Part shown: positions 25,101 to 35,500 of the stretch, piece after piece
Layout of the letters: each line of letters begins with the position of its first letter
Numbering within the stretch: position 1 is the first letter of the stretch
NCBI RefSeq assembly: GCF_015832195.1
Contig: NC_052019.1
Coordinates: 5,740,872-5,804,871 of the forward strand
Origin: Motacilla alba alba
Lineage: Eukaryota > Chordata > Aves > Passeriformes > Motacillidae
DNA: 64,000 bases
Reading direction: 5' to 3'
Translations under genes and position numbers: made by a program
The notes under the pieces: model-generated
Told to the model about the DNA's origin: nothing
The model's database searches: none
Seen by the model: the letters and a program-made list of their open reading frames with translations, nothing else

Positions 25101-25233
25101 ACGAGGGGAGTCGAGGAGGGTGGCACACGACTGGCTGACGGAAGCGCGGATGACCCTAGAAACCAAACAGATTGTGGATATCTTGACAGCGTACGCCAGC
25201 GCTGTGGGGCTGGGAACAACTCAAGTGCAGTGA
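4162..25233 (+). CDS. IMMT: MICOS complex subunit MIC60 / mitofilin (IMMT), 15 coding exons
   Basis: MIC60 is the core of the MICOS complex that builds cristae junctions in the mitochondrial inner membrane. Exons: 4162-4206, 8955-9031, 9410-9599, 11336-11456, 13671-13751, 14804-14905, 15437-15573, 16567-16670, 18569-18704, 19702-19831, 21565-21579, 22581-22804, 23654-23785, 24174-24303, 24626-25233. They join with no phase conflict into 743 residues (human: 758). Residues 1-40 are an Arg-rich targeting peptide. A membrane segment at about 46-66 reads [20 protein letters not shown]. Then come a variable linker, the conserved [13 protein letters not shown], and a long coiled coil ([46 protein letters not shown]). 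The C-terminal mitofilin domain fills exon 15 ([39 protein letters not shown]). The start follows the human MLRAC start. Introns hold CR1 copies, one solo LTR, and otherwise nothing I recognise. Confidence 0.97.
4430..4455 (+). promoter_or_regulatory. ZNF143/THAP11 (SBS)-type site 1 in IMMT intron 1
   Basis: The sequence ACTACCAGTCCCAGCGTGC followed by ACCGCGG fits the long vertebrate SBS element ACTAC-N3-TCCCAG-N-TGC with its GCGG extension. It lies 270 bases after the IMMT ATG, within the CpG island. Binding is inferred from the motif only. Confidence 0.7.
4492..4511 (-). promoter_or_regulatory. ZNF143/THAP11-type site 2, weaker
   Basis: On the minus strand this reads ACTAAGAGTCCCGGCACGCC, which keeps ACTA, TCCC and the GC-rich end but differs from consensus at ACTAC and CCCAG. 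It stands between the two better copies. Confidence 0.4.
4542..4560 (-). promoter_or_regulatory. ZNF143/THAP11-type site 3
   Basis: On the minus strand this reads ACTACAGCCCCCAGCAAGC, a good SBS match (ACTACA and CCCAGCA kept). It is followed 10 bases later by gccgccATGG at 4571. It is oriented against site 1. Confidence 0.6.
5500..5715 (-). repeat. CR1 LINE 3' fragment in IMMT intron 1
   Basis: Reverse-complement CR1 tail: ttggattggaaaggacctt, ctgccctgggcagggacac, a block on the lines of cttccaggga tgggac, then ccaccctcacagggcagaa. It is antisense to IMMT. The rest of intron 1 (4207-8954) shows no gene or RNA that I can support. Confidence 0.8.
9657..10045 (-). mobile_element. Solo LTR of an endogenous retrovirus, with 6-bp target duplication
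   Basis: The 389-bp element starts tgtggga and ends ggtgaca, giving the TG...CA ends of an LTR. It is flanked by the exact direct repeat agtgtc at 9651-9656 and 10046-10051. A 6-bp duplication is usual for ERVK-type (class II) elements. The ATG-free body and the retained TGTCACC end on the minus strand indicate minus orientation, antisense to IMMT. No internal retroviral genes are present. It sits 57 bases after the exon 3 donor (gtaag at 9600). Confidence 0.8.
12045..13650 (-). mobile_element. Degenerate CR1 LINE with endonuclease and reverse-transcriptase remnants
   Basis: Read on the minus strand, this is one CR1 copy of about 1.6 kb. Near 13190-13372 it keeps an endonuclease piece ([30 protein letters not shown]). 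Further on it has the C-terminal part of the RT protein ([17 protein letters not shown] near 12860, [19 protein letters not shown] near 12500) and a CR1 3' UTR to about 12045. Middle RT sequence is missing and frames are broken. It is antisense in IMMT intron 4 and ends only about 20 bases before exon 5. Inside it, a 43-bp unit is repeated in tandem (12592-12634 and 12635-12677). Confidence 0.75.
12592..12677. repeat. Perfect 43-bp tandem duplication
   Basis: The 43-base unit beginning aggtggtttctggactgcct is present twice, back to back, with no differences. It lies inside the CR1 copy and looks recent (or is an assembly artefact). Confidence 0.85.
17036..17400 (+). repeat. CR1 LINE 3' fragment in IMMT intron 8
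   Basis: The fragment runs from tctggagaagagaaggctc through ggatattaggaagaaattc and agaagctgtggctgcccca to agtcccctccaacccaaac. It lies in the sense direction of IMMT. It is a fairly complete CR1 3' end. Confidence 0.85.
18808..18970 (-). repeat. CR1-type LINE 3' fragment in IMMT intron 9
   Basis: It begins with a reverse-complement CR1 terminal motif (tcatagaatcag), then ttggaagggacacatcagg and the block gagtgttgtccaaacactt, as in a common avian CR1 subfamily. Confidence 0.7.
21565..21579 (+). CDS. IMMT: 15-nt microexon of IMMT (exon 11)
   Basis: The exon agataactgacttag lies between a gcag acceptor and a gtgagt donor. Joined to exon 10 (ending GM plus one base) and exon 12, it gives [16 protein letters not shown], aligning with human GM-SVSDL-ADKLSTDDL. 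Skipping it keeps the frame but removes five residues from the linker between two coiled-coil parts. An ORF scan cannot see it; it is supported by phase and homology. Confidence 0.9.
23055..23275 (-). repeat. CR1 LINE 3' fragment in IMMT intron 12
   Basis: Reverse-complement CR1 tail: gatttgggttagaagggat, ctgccatgggcagggacag, agaccaggctgctccaagc, agccacagcttctctgggc. Antisense to IMMT. Confidence 0.85.
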
Positions 25234-25557
25234 GCTAGGATTGGGGCTTTGGAGGCAGTTCAGCTGTTCTGGGCCAGAGAGAAATCCCATCATCTCCTGA
25301 GGGTTCAAACAGAGCTGTTGGCAGGGGCTGGAAGCAGTAAATCAAAGCACGGGTACAGTCTTGTTTCCTTGCACTGTATTTAATTTCACCATCTGTTGTA
25401 TTTTTGTTGGTTTTGAGTTGTCACGACAACCAACTTCAGGAAGCTTCCCTACAATTTGTGTAAGAATTAATGTTTCCCTATCTTACCAAGTGGGCTTGTG
25501 ATCGAACCAAAATAATGTTTGTAACCTGCCATTAATCATTTGCCACTTTGTCAGCTG

Positions 25558-25563
25558 AATAAA
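25558..25563 (+). terminator. IMMT: IMMT polyadenylation signal AATAAA
   Basis: A canonical AATAAA lies 325 bases after the IMMT stop codon, in the sequence gctgaataaaacaagac, and is followed by T/G-rich DNA (ctcctgctgtttaagtct). Confidence 0.75.
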
Positions 25564-25943
25564 ACAAGACTTCAACCACTTGCTCCTGCTGTTTAAGTCT
25601 CCTGTTTAAACATCAACTGCAGCTGGGCAGTACAAAGCTCAGCTTTTCTCCATGACCTGAAGAGTTAAAACTCTTCATTTACTTCTTTCAAGGAGCAAGG
25701 ATTCACTGATGTGATTTATTAATTTGTACAGCACTAAAAAAAATGAACCCATCTTTGAGTACAGGATATGTACAAAACTGGTGTAAGAACAGGTCCTGGA
25801 TTTCTGCCCTGGTACGTTTTGTGTCAGAGCTGCTCTGCTGTAGTTCTAGAACACCAGGTATTTCTACCAGAAAGCTAAACTTTGGTTCAACCACAGTTTT
25901 TGCTCAAGGATTATCAGAATACAGCCAGCTTTAATGTCAGCCA

Positions 25944-25949
25944 TTTATT
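25944..25949 (-). terminator. PTCD3: PTCD3 polyadenylation signal AATAAA
   Basis: The minus strand reads AATAAATGG here, about 590 bases after the PTCD3 stop. A second minus-strand AATAAA lies at 25715-25720. Which one is used cannot be told from sequence. Confidence 0.5.
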
Positions 25950-26535
25950 AGAGACACTTTCCAGCTGTACAAAGTAGAATTTAACATCCACACTCCAACA
26001 CCTGTCCCTAAACACCAAAAGGATGAGGAATAACACCACAGGTGCCGAGTATTGCATTACTTCAGTGTTTATATACAGAGCAAACTTGGTATTTAAGTAG
26101 TTCAGCAAGGTTAGATGGAAAGGAGTTACAGCTGGTGCAGCGTCCAGTGACAGGGGGCACACAGGAAGTCTTGCTGAAGCTGCAGAAGCCTTGTGCCTGC
26201 CTGAGCAGCCTCCAGGGTGCACAGCACCCCTGTCCCTGCAGCCCTCCACCCTCAGTGATGCTGTTTATCAGGAGCCAGCTCTTGCAGGGAACAGGGGAGG
26301 AGAGCTGGGGCAGCCCACGCTGTGTCCCACATTACCAAGAGGATTTAACAGCTTGCAGCTGGCACATGAGGACGGTGTCGCGCCAGGCAGGTCCCGTGTC
26401 AGAACACTGAGCGTTCATCAGTGCTGCAGCACCTCCCAGAAGCCATTCCTTCAGTAATTCCACTCCTTCCAAAGCCTCCTGGTATCATGGCAACAGTTGC
26501 TCCCAGTTTTCCCAAGAGGAAGGCAAGAGGGACAG

Positions 26536-29500
26536 CTACTCACGGTCACTGTCACTACCGTCACTGTCACTATCGCTGCTGTCACCATCAAACTTGATAC
26601 TCTCCAGTGCCTTCCTGTGATGTCAAACAGATCAGTCATCAGTCACCTGTGTGACCCCTTGAAAAGAGAGATCCCGAAACACGAGGCAAACACAGAGAAC
26701 ATTATGGGCTGTCTAATGCCTACTGTCCTCAAAGGACAAGTGCACCCAGCATTTAGTGGAAGCACATCCTCTTGGAAAAGCCAACTCCTTCAAGCTCCCC
26801 TCCAAGTGGTGGGCCAGCTGTCAGGGGTGCTGGGCTTGTATTTATTCCCTTGGAGCACATCTGGCTCCAAACTGTGGTCCCTCAAGCCCTGATCACCATC
26901 TGAGGATCATCTGGCCTTGGCTACAGCAGTGCAGTGAGAGGCGACCACAAGCTTCAGAACCTGCTAGGCACATGCAGGGCCATCCTGTCCCACCCCCCTG
27001 CTTTTACTGGGCTGCAGCAGTGTCTTCAGGCAGCCAGACTGAGCCAGGAAAAGACTGGGAAAGGAAGGACTGAGCAGTGGATAAGGCTAACCCCACCATG
27101 GAAAATTCCCTTCCCTCCTAGGTGGTGGATACAGCATGGAACCAAAAACTGAGGGGCCATTTCAGTCCTGCAGTCAACACACCAGCACATCATTCTGAAG
27201 CCAGTTGTCTGCTCCCTTGTCAGAGAAGCCTTTCAAAGGCATTGCCCCTCCAAGACCCTGTCTACTGTACCCCTTCAGCAGTAACATGAAACATTCCAAC
27301 TTACTTCTGTGTTTCAGAGAGTTCAAATTCCTCCTCCGTTCTGCTTTTCAGTCTTTGAGATAAAGGAAGCCCAAGGGATGCTGCCAGCTTTACCATCTTA
27401 ACTGCCTCATCTGGGCAATTGGTTTGCTTAGCACAGTTCAAGAACTCGTCCATCACCTTGTCACTGCAAAGGCAAATGGTGACTGTTCTCAGGGTCACAG
27501 GAGAGGTGCTCATTAATTTATAGCCCCATTAATTTATAGCCCATGCTTTAGAGAGGGAGAGAAGGTGACATTTTCAGATCTACCAGTCCATCTCTGCTCC
27601 TGACAGGAATTTCACCTCTGGTACAGAGGGAAGGCTGTGTGATAAGTTTGGGATCTTCTGTCCCAGCAGAAGAGAGGAATGCCACAATGTGTGTAGCCTT
27701 TGGTACCACACATCCTCATGGTGTTCACCGGGGCAAGCTCCAACTTTATTTAAAAAAAAACCCCACACCCAAACAAAATCCATTGCTATTCCTCACAAGT
27801 TGGCTTCTACTTCAAACAATTCCCTCCTCCAGAATCCTGAGACAAGCAAGCTGGTGTAGCCTAACAAGGAACCACCTAAGATTTAACATTTGACTTGATA
27901 AACTTGTCTTCAGAAATCCAGGCTCTTCTGAAACACCTGTGCTTGGTTAAGAGCATACTGGAATATTTCTGAGCACGTGGGAAACCAGATGTTTGAAACC
28001 TGCTCAGACTGATTTGCACTGCTGAGTTCATCAGTGGCACTGCTCTCCGTGGCCCAGAGCTTCAGACACCAACCACTTCACTCCCTCCCACTTTGCACTT
28101 TCAACATGTTTGAAACGTGTTCCAAGCCAGAAAGCTCTTGGAATATTTCCACTGGATAAATGAACAGCCATGCTCACAGGGACAGACACACATGCATGTT
28201 CTGGAAATAAATGGACCACTACTATCAGTTACAACTGGAGGTTGGACTAAGTCCCTTCCACCCCAAACTATTCCTTCATCCCCTTAACAGAAATTCATCA
28301 TCTCAGCCAAAGGGGAGACTCTGTAACTGAAGAACCTAAAAATACTTACGTGGGAATCCTATTGATTTTCTGGAAATGCTCCATCATGTTCCTGTTCAAA
28401 AAACAAAATAATAATTCTAAAACCACACATAACAGGAACAGACAGATATTCAACCTCCACTGAAACACAGGTAAGCTTAAATTCACGAAACAATCTTCCC
28501 CATGGATCTCATGCTGTATCCTTGCAAATGCAATCTGTACCAGCTAACTTCACTGATTAGTTTAACACAAAGTATCTTAAACTCTGCAGAAAATGGCAAG
28601 TGTAGCTGGTGGAAATTTTCTTTTTAAATACTACGTATTTTTAGGATTTTAAAGACACCTTTGATGCTACTTCTTTGTTTCAAATGAATCACTGTACACT
28701 GAACATCTGTATTCAACAGAAAATAGTTCAGAACCTTAAATCAGAGGCTAGATATTTAAACCTGTATTTCAAGTTTAGAGCATGTAGGACAGTAAATCCT
28801 AGCTATCAGAGTTCTAAAAATAGCCTACTTAGAGTTTTAATTAGGACTGCTGCTAATTAAAAATTTAATTAAACTAATTAATCTCTTTATCAGTTTCAAT
28901 TCCAAACAGTTCTAAAAATAAAAAATGGTGAATTGTGGGCACTGAGTAGCAGTGCTCAGGGAAGTGATGGTCAGACCACACCTTGCCGTAAGCAGCTGTA
29001 CGAAGCTCTACACCAGATACTACACGAGTTTCAAAACCATTTTTAATAGATACAACTGTAACTTGGTGTGAAGAAGGAACAATAACAAGGAAAAAAACCC
29101 CATCACATTCCCTGCAGGCTTTATCCCCTCCCTTTGTCTGCACTGGCATTCCAAGGCACAGGTTATTAGCTTTTGCTTTTTGTGATCAAGCCTTGAGTTG
29201 CAGTGTCAGCAAGCCCAGAGAGCCCACACGTACCAGGCATCCTGGGTTCTCCCAGCCCTGGAAAACAGCACCACGACATGGCCCAGAGCACTCCCTGTCC
29301 ACTCCAGCGGGACCTGCCCCGGCCCAGCAGGCTCATGGACAGCTTTGATTTCTTCAGCACACTTGGCAAATGCCAGCTGAATCTGTGAAAACATTGTGCT
29401 ATAAAGAACAAAACCTCCAAAATTACCAGAAGCTTTTCAGGGCAATTTCCCTGCAGCTCCTATAGGTTTGCTCTGTATGTGATTTAAATTTGTGAATTAA

Positions 29501-32500
29501 CAGTCATTCCACTGGGAGACAAATCTGTCACTTCTGTCAGGATGGCTGTCCCCACCAGGCAAGCTCCAAGGTGGCTTTGCAGGGACAGCTGTATTCACCT
29601 TCAACACCCTTCAGCTTGAGAAAGCAATTACTGCAATGAAATCCTTGACAAAAATCCCTGGATTCTGCCATGTGCTCCTTCAGAGATAGGGCTGGCTGGG
29701 CTGCATTACTTCTCCAAACCCTGGTAAGAAGGGATCCTGCTCTCCTAATCTGAGGTTTCTTTGTAGGTTGAAGACAATCCAAGTGGCTCAGCAGGCCCGG
29801 ATAAGCTCCCATGGATCTGGAAATCTGCAGTGGCAGATGCACTGGAACTGGATCTCTAGGACTGACCAGGGATACAGCATTTACCTACAGTCTGGGGAGA
29901 CACCACTACTCTCTGCTGAGCTTCTGGGCTGATTTTGGCTGGGATAGATTGGAATTTCTTCAGTTTCTTCTTTCTTACTATGGGGCTGTGTTGTGTATTT
30001 AAGATGGAAGTATGTTGCTAACACAGGGATGTTTTTGTGATTGCTGGGCAGTGCTTGAAGAGCATCAAGGCTCCCCCTGCAGCGAGTGGGCTGGGGGTGC
30101 ACAAGGTGTGTGGCACAACAAGGAGCTGAGAGGGGACACCTCTGGGACAGCTGACCCTAAATGCCCAAGGGATATTCAGACCACAGGATGTCATGCTCAG
30201 CACATAAAGCTGGGCAAAGGAGGAATGGGGGATTCATTTGGAGTGATGGTGTTTGACTTCCCAAGTAACTGTTATACGTGAGCTTTCCAGGAGCTTGGCT
30301 TTCCTAGGCATGGCTGAACACCTGCCTTTGATGGGAAATGGTCACTGAGCTCTGCCCTTTTACTGTCCCAGTTCCCTGCACCATCACAGGGGAGGGCCAG
30401 CAAGTGGCCGTGTGGGGGGCTCAGCTGTTCATGGGTGTTGTTATCAGCTTCCTTACCTCACTGGGGTGCTGGTCCCTGCTCATCAAAGACAAGAACTCCT
30501 CCAACAGGTCTTGCCTCCTGCTAAACCCCAGCTGTTTCACATCTGTTTAGAGAGAGGCAGTAGTTGGTAGGTGTGACCAGTACCCCCACCCCGTTCCCAA
30601 ATCCTGGCAATATAGTCAGCACAATTTAACAAGGCAGAACCATTCTCTGTGACTGAGCTGGTCACATTTAGTTCCCTTTCCTTCCCCTTATTATCAGATC
30701 CTGTGCATCAAATACATGAACTGATCTGATTTCTTCTTCCCTTCCCTGCTGGTCTCAAGATTTCTGGGTGACAGCCTAACTACTCCCCTCAGTAATGGCC
30801 CTCAAGGTGCCCTGCACTGACCAGTCTGGTGATGGTGATGACCCTGTCCCAGAGCAGGGAGGGAACAACACACGGAGCACAGTCTGTAACATCGATTACC
30901 AGTCCTCAGGGGGAATATGGACCTGAACTGCCGCTGGACAGTGAGGCCCACAACCCCCCACAGCCGGAACCCTCCACCCCCGTCTGCTGAGGATTAACGA
31001 GTGACTCATATTATTTTTATTTTTTAGGGGCTAGATTAAATCTTAACCAAGGATCTGCAGAGGGTCCAGGTGATTCAACACCACAGGCAAGCACTGCACC
31101 TTATCGTGGCTACTCCAAGCAATGAGAAGTTTCCAAACTTTGCACTGCTCCTGGCATTTGTCAGACAAAGTGCCTATGAAGCCATGTGGCCATCACTGAC
31201 CTTCCCAGACTGAAGGGATCACTTCCAACTGGTTGGCTGCATCCAGTGCTTGAAGGAGGTCCAGTATATTTTTAGGAGTTGGATAGAAGAGCTGATGAAG
31301 GAAGAGAATGATTTCAGTCACCTGTGACTGCTCCATTTCTCCATGGAAAAGCTCTGCAGCTCTTACCATGGTGCACACTTACTGAAGATGATGTTTCTTT
31401 GTACCACTTCAACACCACCTCAATTTGTTCCATCATGCACAGCAACGAAAAGAATTTTGACCTAGAGAGAAAAAACATCCAAATTCAGTGATGATTAGAT
31501 CAAGCAAACTATGAAAGTACCAGCAAATGATGGCATGCTGATCAGATTTGTATTGCAGATCAAGGACATTTCACTGGTTGCCACACTCCATGCAATCAGA
31601 AGAGCAGCAGTGTTTTCTTACAAGAGCTTAATGCTGACACTAGATTATTGGCAAAACTAATGAGACCACTCTGTTTTAAAATATATTAAAAAAGCAATCT
31701 TCCTGCCTGATGCCACTTTTAAGGTACCTGAATCTGTCTCAAATGCAACTTTTGATATAAGAACTGAACTAAATTAACTTTGTTACTTATGCAAATTCAA
31801 AAGACAAGCCTGAGTGCACTATCCAGTGCACTATCTAGGAAAACATCCCTCCACAAAGAAATTATGCTGTTTTGGTGCAGGGTACACAACAGAATGGTAG
31901 AACCCTCAACTGGTTGTTCTAGCTGTTGGATGGGTGTGGAGATAAACTGATGCTCCAAGACACTGGATTTCAGTTCAAAGGCCACAAACTGAAAATAAAT
32001 CCTAAGCAATCACTGCTCTTATGAAGGATCTAATTCCCAAACTGGACACACAATAACCAGCTGGTGCTCAGTGTCTGAATCCTAGTTTGTATTGAGGCTG
32101 ACAACAGCACACAAGATGCTGAATACAACCTCCACTTCACTCACCAGTAGCCGTTTGACCGATCCACATCCAAGAATTTCCAGTTGTCTCCCTTCTCCAG
32201 GGCCTTATTTAACTGATAGGCAAGTTTGATATCCTTAAGCTCACAGCACTGCAATAAACCAGTCAGATTTGGAAGCTGTTACCAAATGTAACTCACGAAA
32301 GTCACAGAGGTACATGCACGTATCACAAGCAAGCAAATTACCAATTAGGGAGGAGTCAAGCAAAGAACTGCAGGATTATCACAGAAAGGAAGAGGTGATG
32401 AGCACAGATCAAAATGGGAGATACTGAAAGCTAAACAGGATGTAAATTCACAGGCAATTCTCCAACATCTGGAGGGGCTCAAAGGAATTCTGATGGCAAG

Positions 32501-35500
32501 GAAGAGGCACTTACCACTTGCATGGCGGTGTTAAAAAAGTTGGCTGAAAGGGAGTAAACAAAAGTCTGTTAACTTCAAGCTTCCAAGGAGACATAAACCA
32601 GCTCATTAACCCACCCTCCCAGAGGATGGAAGAGGTATGTTCAATTAGAAACTCAATTTGTAGCTCAGTTCAACAATACAGCAGAGCTCTTTGCTTTCTT
32701 CTTAGTCTTTGGCATGGCATGAGTTGGGTGGGGATTTTTATACACTTCTAGCAACAACTTAAAAGCACAGAAAGAAACAGTTTAACACATCTAGCAGAAC
32801 AGAAGCAAAGGAAGGAGGGGTACAACGTTCTGACTATTTCCAGGAATCCTTCCAAAGACAAAAAACAAAGCTGATGAAGAGTGGCTTTCAACACTCCACC
32901 ATGTTGTCTGGAGACCTTTCTTTGCCAAACCCATCGTCAGATGGAAGCTGCATCTGCTTCCAAACCTACAGAAAGGCTTATGAACTTCCCAGGGCAAAGC
33001 TGTGGACATACAAATGGCAGAAAGAGCCAGTAACACAGGGAAAGTTCAGGATATATCCCTCCTACAGACCCACACTCCAGTTTCCAAAGAAGCTTTATTT
33101 CATGAAAATTTCTCAACAGGATTAGGAAGAACTAAAATAGGAAAACTCCCACCACATCTACAACAAAAACCTGCCATTCACCTTATGTGCATCATTTCAT
33201 CAAACGGCTCCTCCTTAAACTGCTCTTGTAAATAACCCTAGGATTTTTTATCCCATGGATTTAAAATGCTCCTTCACACAAGCTACTTTCACACAGAAGC
33301 CAGTGCAGCAACACACAGCACAATTCCCAACACTGGAATTTGCCCTTTGTCTCCAGAAATATCAGCAGGGACTGACAGAAGCAAGCTGCATGCATTTATG
33401 CTAGCCTACAAAAACTACCTGACATTCACAGGTACCTTTTCACCCAAGCTTGAAGTCCTTACCATCATCAGGGTCCTGAGCAGTGAAACTTCGCTTTTCA
33501 ACCTCATTTAACACCTCAGAGATGATGTCTGATGTCTGAGCATCAACTGTGGGGCAAAGAGACAAACAACATCGCATCTCAGTTGTGCCAAGCACTTCCC
33601 TGTGAAGAGTACCAGTCTGCAAATACAATATGAAAGTGGGAACAAGCAACATAATTTTAAACAAATGTAATTTCCATGGTGCTCCACACCAGCTGCAATT
33701 TAATTTACTCTAAAATTTGCCCTGCTATTGCCGGATTTCCACATCAGCAGGGCAAATTCAGAAAGATAGAAGTGCTTTTTAGCAAGGAATCAAACAGGCC
33801 TGGAAGTCTGTCTGTTAGAAGGTTGCACTAGAAAAAGCAAAGTATTTGTGCTTCATTATATAAATATACTTTATGTATAAACAAAGGAACGAAAATTTAA
33901 AAGGGGGAAAACCAAAACCAAAACTAAACAAACCCCCAAACTCCAGAACCAAACCTAGAGAGACTCCAGAGCAATTCCTTTACACTTCTTAAAACACAAG
34001 GACTGCAGTTATGGCTACTTTGCCTATTCTTTTCCTATAGCCAAAAGTCTGTGGGCATGGGATCTTAAAACAGCTGGGTTCCTGCCTTCTAGCACAGCTG
34101 TTTTTCATGACAGCTCTAACGGACAGAAGAACTGTTGCAGGAAAACAAACTCCCTGTGAGTGGCACAAGAGGAAATCACACGCTGTGGTCAGACCCAGCC
34201 TTCACAGTGACACAGTGACTGAGCAGCATTTGCTCCCTGTATGAGGTTATCCTTTTTTTCACCCAAGCCGAATCAGGCAGCACAGGGAACACTAAGATCA
34301 CACCCATTAAAGGTTGTCTTTCAATCCATAAGTGAGCTGCCTTCACCCATCACACGTGAAAAGCATCAAAGCAGCTGCTACACGAGGCACGTTCGTGGCC
34401 AAGCCAACAGCGCACGTACCGCCTCTGTAATACACGGCCAGGAGATGATCGTAGGATGCAAGGCTGGGCTCTGGAAAGCAAAAACATTGCAGTTACTGCA
34501 ACGCTCCTGGCTGAGCTTTGTGCCACTGCTCTAACTCAGTCTGCTCCTCCAGTCAGGCAGCATGCATAAATTTACTCTAGTATCTCTCCCCACCCACCCT
34601 AATGCTGGGCCAGACCTCACATACACACACCTGGGAGAGGTGATGCCCAACACTGGACCCACCAGTTGGAGCATCCTATTTCCATGGGGGAGCAGCCAAG
34701 CTTCCCTGCTATAAATTAAGATCAGAAATACTTCACAGCTAGCTTTCCTTTTGCTCATGAATGTAATCTTTAGCCTATCAACATGCATATTACTGGGGCA
34801 AAGCACAGCCCACATGACATCAAATAATTCTGCAGATATTCTCTGTTTCTGCAATACTTGTTTGGAAGAAAAAAATCATCATCTACATCAAAAGCTTTTT
34901 TCTGTAGAGATGTAGATCTATAGACCTGAACTGGCTTGTGAAGTACATCTCCCCTGGAGTCAGGGAATCACCAGCATTTTGTGTGGTGCTGAACTCCCAC
35001 GTTAACTGTTCTGTTCTGGAGGTGACACTGGAATATCACAATCACTGCACATAATAAATACTCTGGTTCTCTTACCTATATCAAGTGCTTCCATTTCCTT
35101 TAATACAAATAAAGACATAGTTCTGCCCACACCACCACATCTTCTCAGGCTCTTCAGTACAGAATTAAAAGTTAGCAGAGTTGGTTGCACGTTCTGTTGA
35201 GCCATGTGAGTCAGGAAGTCCTTAAAACAAAATTCCCAAATTCTTAGTGCATCACATTATGGATCACAGTTCAGCTTTCAGGTGGGTTATACATACATTT
35301 CCTCAAACTAAGCCTTCTCACCCCCTTCAAGTGAACAACTCTGCTTCAACTGATTATTTAATCAGTACTATCTAATTTTTAATGACCAAAACCCAAGGCT
35401 ACATTACATCAGAATAAATCCTGAAGAACTGTCTCTAGAACATAATGGAAAATTTTTATAGTTACATAATATTTTCCCTTACTGATGTGTGATTAAAACT

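Larger units (their letters stand above)
25234..26535. other. Facing 3' UTRs of IMMT (plus) and PTCD3 (minus)
   Basis: IMMT stops at 25233 and PTCD3 stops at 26536 on the other strand. IMMT has a plus-strand AATAAA at 25558. PTCD3 has minus-strand AATAAA sites at 25944 and 25715. The two transcripts therefore end within about 400 bases of each other, with perhaps 150 bases between them if the further PTCD3 site is used. No other gene is seen in the interval. Confidence 0.6.

Noticed and set aside
26042..27152. Plus-strand ORFs of 88-131 codons
   Set aside because: They are antisense to the PTCD3 3' UTR, last exon and intron; the TVTVT run is the complement of the acidic SDSD tail.
29537..29842. 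101-codon minus-strand ORF in PTCD3 intron 20
   Set aside because: It shows no similarity to the missing PTCD3 segment and no splice-site support; likely a chance frame.
30728..30790. Candidate PTCD3 exon 20 (EEIRSV / KSDQFMYLM frames)
   Set aside because: It lacks a donor and correct phase. The segment 30457-30542 has a strong acceptor and donor, the right phase and better homology.
34860..34900. ATGATGA C-box-like motif on the minus strand in PTCD3 intron 13
   Set aside because: No CTGA box follows at a suitable distance and the flanks do not pair.
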